Source: an uncultured Alphaproteobacteria bacterium | GTDB lineage: Bacteria > Pseudomonadota > Alphaproteobacteria > RF32 > CAG-239 | NCBI GenBank assembly: GCA_947588275.1 | Contig: CANPYJ010000013.1 | Coordinates: 1 to 39,882, forward strand | DNA: 39,882 bases | Direction: 5' to 3' | Shown: piece after piece, positions 36,596 to 39,882 of the stretch | How positions within the stretch are numbered: the stretch's first letter is position 1 | Layout: each line of letters begins with the position of its first letter | The notes under the pieces: model-generated | Told to the model about the DNA's origin: nothing | The model's database searches: none | Seen by the model: only the letters and a program-made list of their open reading frames with translations | Position numbers and translations under genes: made by a program

Positions 36596-38332
36596 ATGTT
36601 CGGGAAGATTTTTTATAAGAAAAAACAAGAAGATTTTTACCTTCCCGGCGAAGAGATTAAAATCGACAAAGCTCTTTCTTTCGGCAGTGGTCTGACTTGC
36701 GAAAAAGACCCTCTGGCAATTTGCAAAAACCGCGTATTGTTTGCGGTGTTGTGCTTTTGCGCCGTCTATTTGACCATTGCCCTGCGGCTGTTTGACCTAT
36801 GCATTATGCCGGCTTGGCAAGACGTCGACGACGCGCGGCCGGCCAAATTTGCCCAAAACCCGATTCGGCGTGCCGACATTATTGACCGCAACGGCACTAT
36901 TGTGGCCACCTCGCTGCCGACCGTCAATCTTTATGCCAATCCGCGCAAAGTTCCCAACCCCGAAAAAGCCGCACATCAGCTGGCCACCATTCTGCCCGAT
37001 TTGGACTTTGAGGTTATTCTCAAAAAACTGCGGCACAAAGGCAGTTTTGTGTATCTTAAGCGCAATCTGACGCCCTCACAGCAATATCAAATCAACTATC
37101 TCGGAATTCCGGGACTGGAATTTGAAAACGGCGAGAAACGCGTTTATCCGCACAAAAACCTGTTGGCTCATATCGTCGGCGCCACCAACATCGACAACGA
37201 GGGGATTTCGGGAATTGAAAAAGCGCTTGACGAGCGGCTGACCGAATCTGACATTCCGCTGCAACTTTCGATTGACGTCGGCGTGCAAGACACCATTCGC
37301 CGCCTGCTTCAGGAAGGAATGGAGACCTATAAGGCCATCGGTGCAACGGCGGTTTTGCTTGACGCTCAAACTGCTGAAGTGCTGGCTTTGGTATCGCTGC
37401 CCGATTTTGATCCCAATGTCAACAAAGCCGCCGACGAGCGCGCGTTTTTCAACATTGCCGCCAAAGGCGTGTATGAACCGGGCTCGGTGCTCAAAATCTT
37501 TAATACCGCAATGTCGCTGGAAAGCGGCAAGGTCAAGGTTGCCGACAAATTTGACGCCACCGAGCCGCTCAAACTCAAATACAACGTCATCAAAGATTAT
37601 CGTGGCGAGAACCGTTGGCTGTCGGTGCCGGAAATTTTGGTTTATTCTTCCAACATCGGCTCGGCGCGAATGGCCCTTAAGGTTGGCGGCAGCGAACAAC
37701 GCAGTTTTTTGGAAAAAATCGGATTTTTTGACAGTCTGGACATTGAACTGGCCGAAAAAGGCCATCCGCTGGTGCCCAAACGCTGGAGCGAGGGCACAAT
37801 CGCCACGGTGGCATTCGGCTATGGAATTGCGGTTTCGCCGTTGCATGTCGTGAGCGCATACGCGGCGGTGGTCAACGGCGGCATCTATCACAGCCCGTCT
37901 CTCATCAAAGGCAGCGCCAAAGGCAAAGACGGGCATCGGGTAATCTCTTTTGCCACCTCAAAAGCCATGCGCAAGCTGATGCGGCTGGTGGTAACCGACG
38001 GCTCGGGCAAACGCGCCAACGTGGCCGGATATGAAGTCGGCGGCAAAACAGGAACAGCCAACAAGCTCTCAGAAAACGGCAAATATGTCGACAAGAAAGT
38101 GCGCACCACGTTTGTTTCGGCGTTTCCGATTTCGGAGCCCAAATATGCGCTTATTGTGATGCTTGACGAACCCAAGCCGCTAAAAGAGACTTGGGGATTT
38201 GTAACGGCCGGTTGGAATACCGTGCCTACGGCCTCAAAAATCATTTCGGCCATCGCGCCGCAGCTTAACATCAAGGCCAATTATGATTTGGACGATGAGC
38301 GGCAACAGCGGATAATTGAAGCTTCGTGGTAA
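36596..38332 (+). CDS. ftsI: Septal peptidoglycan transpeptidase FtsI (PBP3)
   Basis: Class B penicillin-binding protein that cross-links septal peptidoglycan. The 578-aa protein has one membrane helix (about residues 47-65), a pedestal domain beginning RRADIIDRNGTIVAT, and a transpeptidase domain with SVLK (S297 nucleophile, K300), SSN (residues 351-353) and KTGT (484-487). The ATG at 36596 directly follows AGGAG, tighter than usual, but no better start is visible. It ends the cluster here: no murE follows, only a terminator and a convergent gene. Confidence 0.96.
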   Translation: MFGKIFYKKKQEDFYLPGEEIKIDKALSFGSGLTCEKDPLAICKNRVLFAVLCFCAVYLTIALRLFDLCIMPAWQDVDDARPAKFAQNPIRRADIIDRNGTIVATSLPTVNLYANPRKVPNPEKAAHQLATILPDLDFEVILKKLRHKGSFVYLKRNLTPSQQYQINYLGIPGLEFENGEKRVYPHKNLLAHIVGATNIDNEGISGIEKALDERLTESDIPLQLSIDVGVQDTIRRLLQEGMETYKAIGATAVLLDAQTAEVLALVSLPDFDPNVNKAADERAFFNIAAKGVYEPGSVLKIFNTAMSLESGKVKVADKFDATEPLKLKYNVIKDYRGENRWLSVPEILVYSSNIGSARMALKVGGSEQRSFLEKIGFFDSLDIELAEKGHPLVPKRWSEGTIATVAFGYGIAVSPLHVVSAYAAVVNGGIYHSPSLIKGSAKGKDGHRVISFATSKAMRKLMRLVVTDGSGKRANVAGYEVGGKTGTANKLSENGKYVDKKVRTTFVSAFPISEPKYALIVMLDEPKPLKETWGFVTAGWNTVPTASKIISAIAPQLNIKANYDLDDERQQRIIEASW

Positions 38333-38369
38333 AAAAAACAAAACCCTGCTGACGAACAGCAGGGTTTTG
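38333..38369. terminator. Bidirectional terminator between ftsI and the next gene
   Basis: A 12-bp stem AAAACCCTGCTG / CAGCAGGGTTTT with a five-base loop (38340-38368). Minus-strand transcripts meet a strong U-run (complement of the A-run at 38333-38340). The rightward side has only four T, so it is weaker for ftsI. Confidence 0.88.
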
Positions 38370-38378
38370 CGACAAAGT

Positions 38379-39464
38379 TTAAGACGCACGAATAATCGTG
38401 ACATTGAAGATGAAGTTACCGACGCCGACATGATTAATGTAATCCACCCGGCAAATAACCTCTTCGGCGTCTTCGTAATCGTGGCACAGTTCCACCACAT
38501 TGGCAATGCTGACCGAATTAACGGGATACTTGGAAATTTCCCGCGTCGGCTCAAACAACGGCAAACCGCCTTTCATCTTGACCTTGTAATTGTAGCCAAG
38601 CTTGTAGGGACCGGCCACCGATTTGGAACCGTTGTTTAAGGCTTCAAGGCGCAAAGTTTCGTCGCAATAACCGCAATCTTCCGGTTTGAGACTGCTGACC
38701 GCAGTTGTAACCGGAGACGTTTTGTCTTTGCCCACAAACCTCACGGTAACCTCATTGTTCTGACTGATATACTCCACGCGCACAAACGCCTTGGCAATAT
38801 CGACCGGAAAATTGCCCTCACGCAGAATGCCCTTGGTTCCGTCTGGAAACTGAACGGCGATTGCGTTGATGACGTCGACCAAAAAGATTTTTCCGAGTTT
38901 GGCGCGTCCATACATTTTGCGACTTCCCATGTAGACAGCCTCTTCTATCTGCTTTGGCGTCCACGGTAACAGCGGATTAGTTTCTTCCGGCTCGGGTTCG
39001 TCGGCCACAGACTCCAGATAAGATGCCAGATAGTAGTCCTTGGCAGCGTCATAACTCAGACCGCGCACCATAACTTTTTGGTTCTCAGTCAGTTGAGTCT
39101 CGGCTTCCGTCAACCCGTGAAGCGGCTGATAGCAAGCATAGGCTCCCGGTTTGTCCAGAAGTTCGACCACGATTGCCCGCGGCGTGATGAAACAAATGCG
39201 CGCTTCCTGCGGTAGTTTTTCAAGTTTCCACTCTTCGGTCGGCGCAAATACCGGCAGATTGTCTACCAACTCACAAATCCGCACTTTCAGCACTGTTCCC
39301 TGAGGAAAACTCCAACCGGACATCATGGTCCCGAATACACCGCCGATGGTTTTGACATGGCAGATTTCTTCATTCTGTGACGGAATGACATAGACTTGCA
39401 TTTCATCACCGACCTTTAAAAGATTGCTAAACCTTTTTTGCAGGTCAAAAATGTTTTTTACCAT
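38379..39464 (-). CDS. Unknown protein with repeated beta-rich (OB/S1-like?) blocks
   Basis: I do not recognise a named family. The 361-aa protein is soluble, with no signal or membrane segment. It appears to consist of several similar beta-rich blocks, for example VGDEMQVYVIPSQNEEICHV with GTVLKVRICELVDNLPVF, then GKIFLVDVINAIAVQFPDGT with FVRVEYISQNNEVTVRFV, then NYKVKMKGGLPLFEP with VICRVDYINHVGVGNFIF. The pattern GTxLKVRIxEL resembles S1/OB domains, so RNA binding is possible (inference). Start choice: ATG 39462-39464; the frame extends to a GTG at 39518, but neither has a clear ribosome site. A strong terminator follows. Confidence 0.75.
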   Translation of the reverse strand: MVKNIFDLQKRFSNLLKVGDEMQVYVIPSQNEEICHVKTIGGVFGTMMSGWSFPQGTVLKVRICELVDNLPVFAPTEEWKLEKLPQEARICFITPRAIVVELLDKPGAYACYQPLHGLTEAETQLTENQKVMVRGLSYDAAKDYYLASYLESVADEPEPEETNPLLPWTPKQIEEAVYMGSRKMYGRAKLGKIFLVDVINAIAVQFPDGTKGILREGNFPVDIAKAFVRVEYISQNNEVTVRFVGKDKTSPVTTAVSSLKPEDCGYCDETLRLEALNNGSKSVAGPYKLGYNYKVKMKGGLPLFEPTREISKYPVNSVSIANVVELCHDYEDAEEVICRVDYINHVGVGNFIFNVTIIRAS

Positions 39465-39617
39465 AGTTATAAAATTTTTAAGTAAATGAAATAGCCAGAC
39501 TTTGCAGAATAACTCCACAATAATACTGATAAGTTTTTACGTTATAGCATAAAACCAATGGTCTGTCAAACACAAATTTTGACAAATTTCGAAAAAAAAT
39601 ATCTGTCTTATCGGATG

Positions 39618-39882
39618 CAAGCTTCCTCACGATGACGTGGTTTTTAGGGTGTCATTGCGTGTTTTTTTGTCATCGCGCACCCTTTTTGTCATTGCGAGAT
39701 TTTTTGTCATTGTGAGATTTTCTTTCTCCTTGTCATTGCGAGCGGAGCGAAGCAATCCATCTTAAGGAATCGTGCAACAAGGACAAAGTCCGGAGTGACC
39801 GACTAAATAAAAATGGATTGCTTCGAAAATCTGCTATTTTCTCGCAATGACATGAGTTTAGGTTTGTCATTGCGAGCGGAGC
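39618..39882. repeat. GTCATTGCGAG palindromic intergenic repeat cluster
   Basis: The core GTCATTGCGAG or close variants occur at 39651, 39669, 39688, 39706, 39732 and 39866. An inverted copy forms a long hairpin: GTCATTGCGAG (39732-39742) pairs with CTCGCAATGAC (39841-39851), and CGAAGCAATCCAT (39748-39760) with ATGGATTGCTTCG (39813-39825). The full unit reads GTCATTGCGAGCGGAGCGAA followed by GCAATCCA. Similar repeats are known to me from Rickettsiales-type genomes. No coding capacity is evident, and the cluster runs off the window end. Confidence 0.85.

Overview
The window looks like chromosomal DNA of a Gram-negative alphaproteobacterium, probably a host- or gut-associated lineage. The reasons are: the linked run yebC / ruvC-ruvA-ruvB-ybgC-tolQ-tolR-tolA, the pair lpxC-bamD followed by recN, an outer-membrane lifestyle (LpxC, BamD, Tol), the eukaryote-like class of IleRS, and intergenic repeats of the GTCATTGCGAG kind that I associate with Rickettsiales-like genomes. 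The species cannot be named from sequence alone. Base composition is moderate in most of the window and clearly AT-rich between about 17.8 and 22.2 kb.

Layout. 1-2.3 kb: ligA (+). 2.25-8.7 kb: one long leftward operon, ruvC, an HD-domain hydrolase, ruvA, ruvB, ybgC, tolQ, tolR, a TolA-like protein and an unknown membrane protein; tolB and pal are not present. 8.8-10.5 kb: yebC with its own terminator, then an unknown lipoprotein gene, both leftward. 10.6-13.9 kb: prmA, an aminopeptidase P, a secreted thioredoxin-like protein and a cold-shock protein, all rightward. 13.9-17.1 kb: an MprF/UPF0104-type membrane protein (-), a 46-aa charged protein, then a flavodoxin-like reductase and an exported carboxymuconolactone decarboxylase-cupin protein.

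17.1-22.2 kb is the most interesting part: an AT-rich surface-glycan island. An Mpi-type serine DNA invertase (-) lies beside two perfect 16-bp inverted repeats (17818-17833 and 17945-17960) that enclose a 111-bp segment. Inside that segment is a consensus promoter, TTGACA-N17-TATAAA, which at present points toward the invertase. Flipping the segment would point it at a hexapeptide-repeat acetyltransferase whose start codon lies 21 bases beyond the right repeat. This predicts a phase-variable switch for glycan acetylation, wired so that the invertase and the acetyltransferase are promoted in opposite states. A tRNA-Thr gene, a WavE-family LPS protein with its own promoter, a start-less gene remnant and a second putative glycosyltransferase follow.

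22.2-27.5 kb (leftward): gltX (clostridial-looking), recN, bamD, lpxC and the RNase P RNA gene. 27.5-34.3 kb (leftward): a 1133-aa orphan protein with tandem repeats, and ileS. 34.7-38.3 kb (rightward): the start of the dcw cluster, mraZ-rsmH-ftsL-ftsI, with three TGGGN boxes at 10-bp period over the promoter; the cluster stops after ftsI. 38.4-39.5 kb (-): an unknown protein with repeated beta-rich blocks. 39.6-39.9 kb: a palindromic intergenic repeat cluster running off the window.
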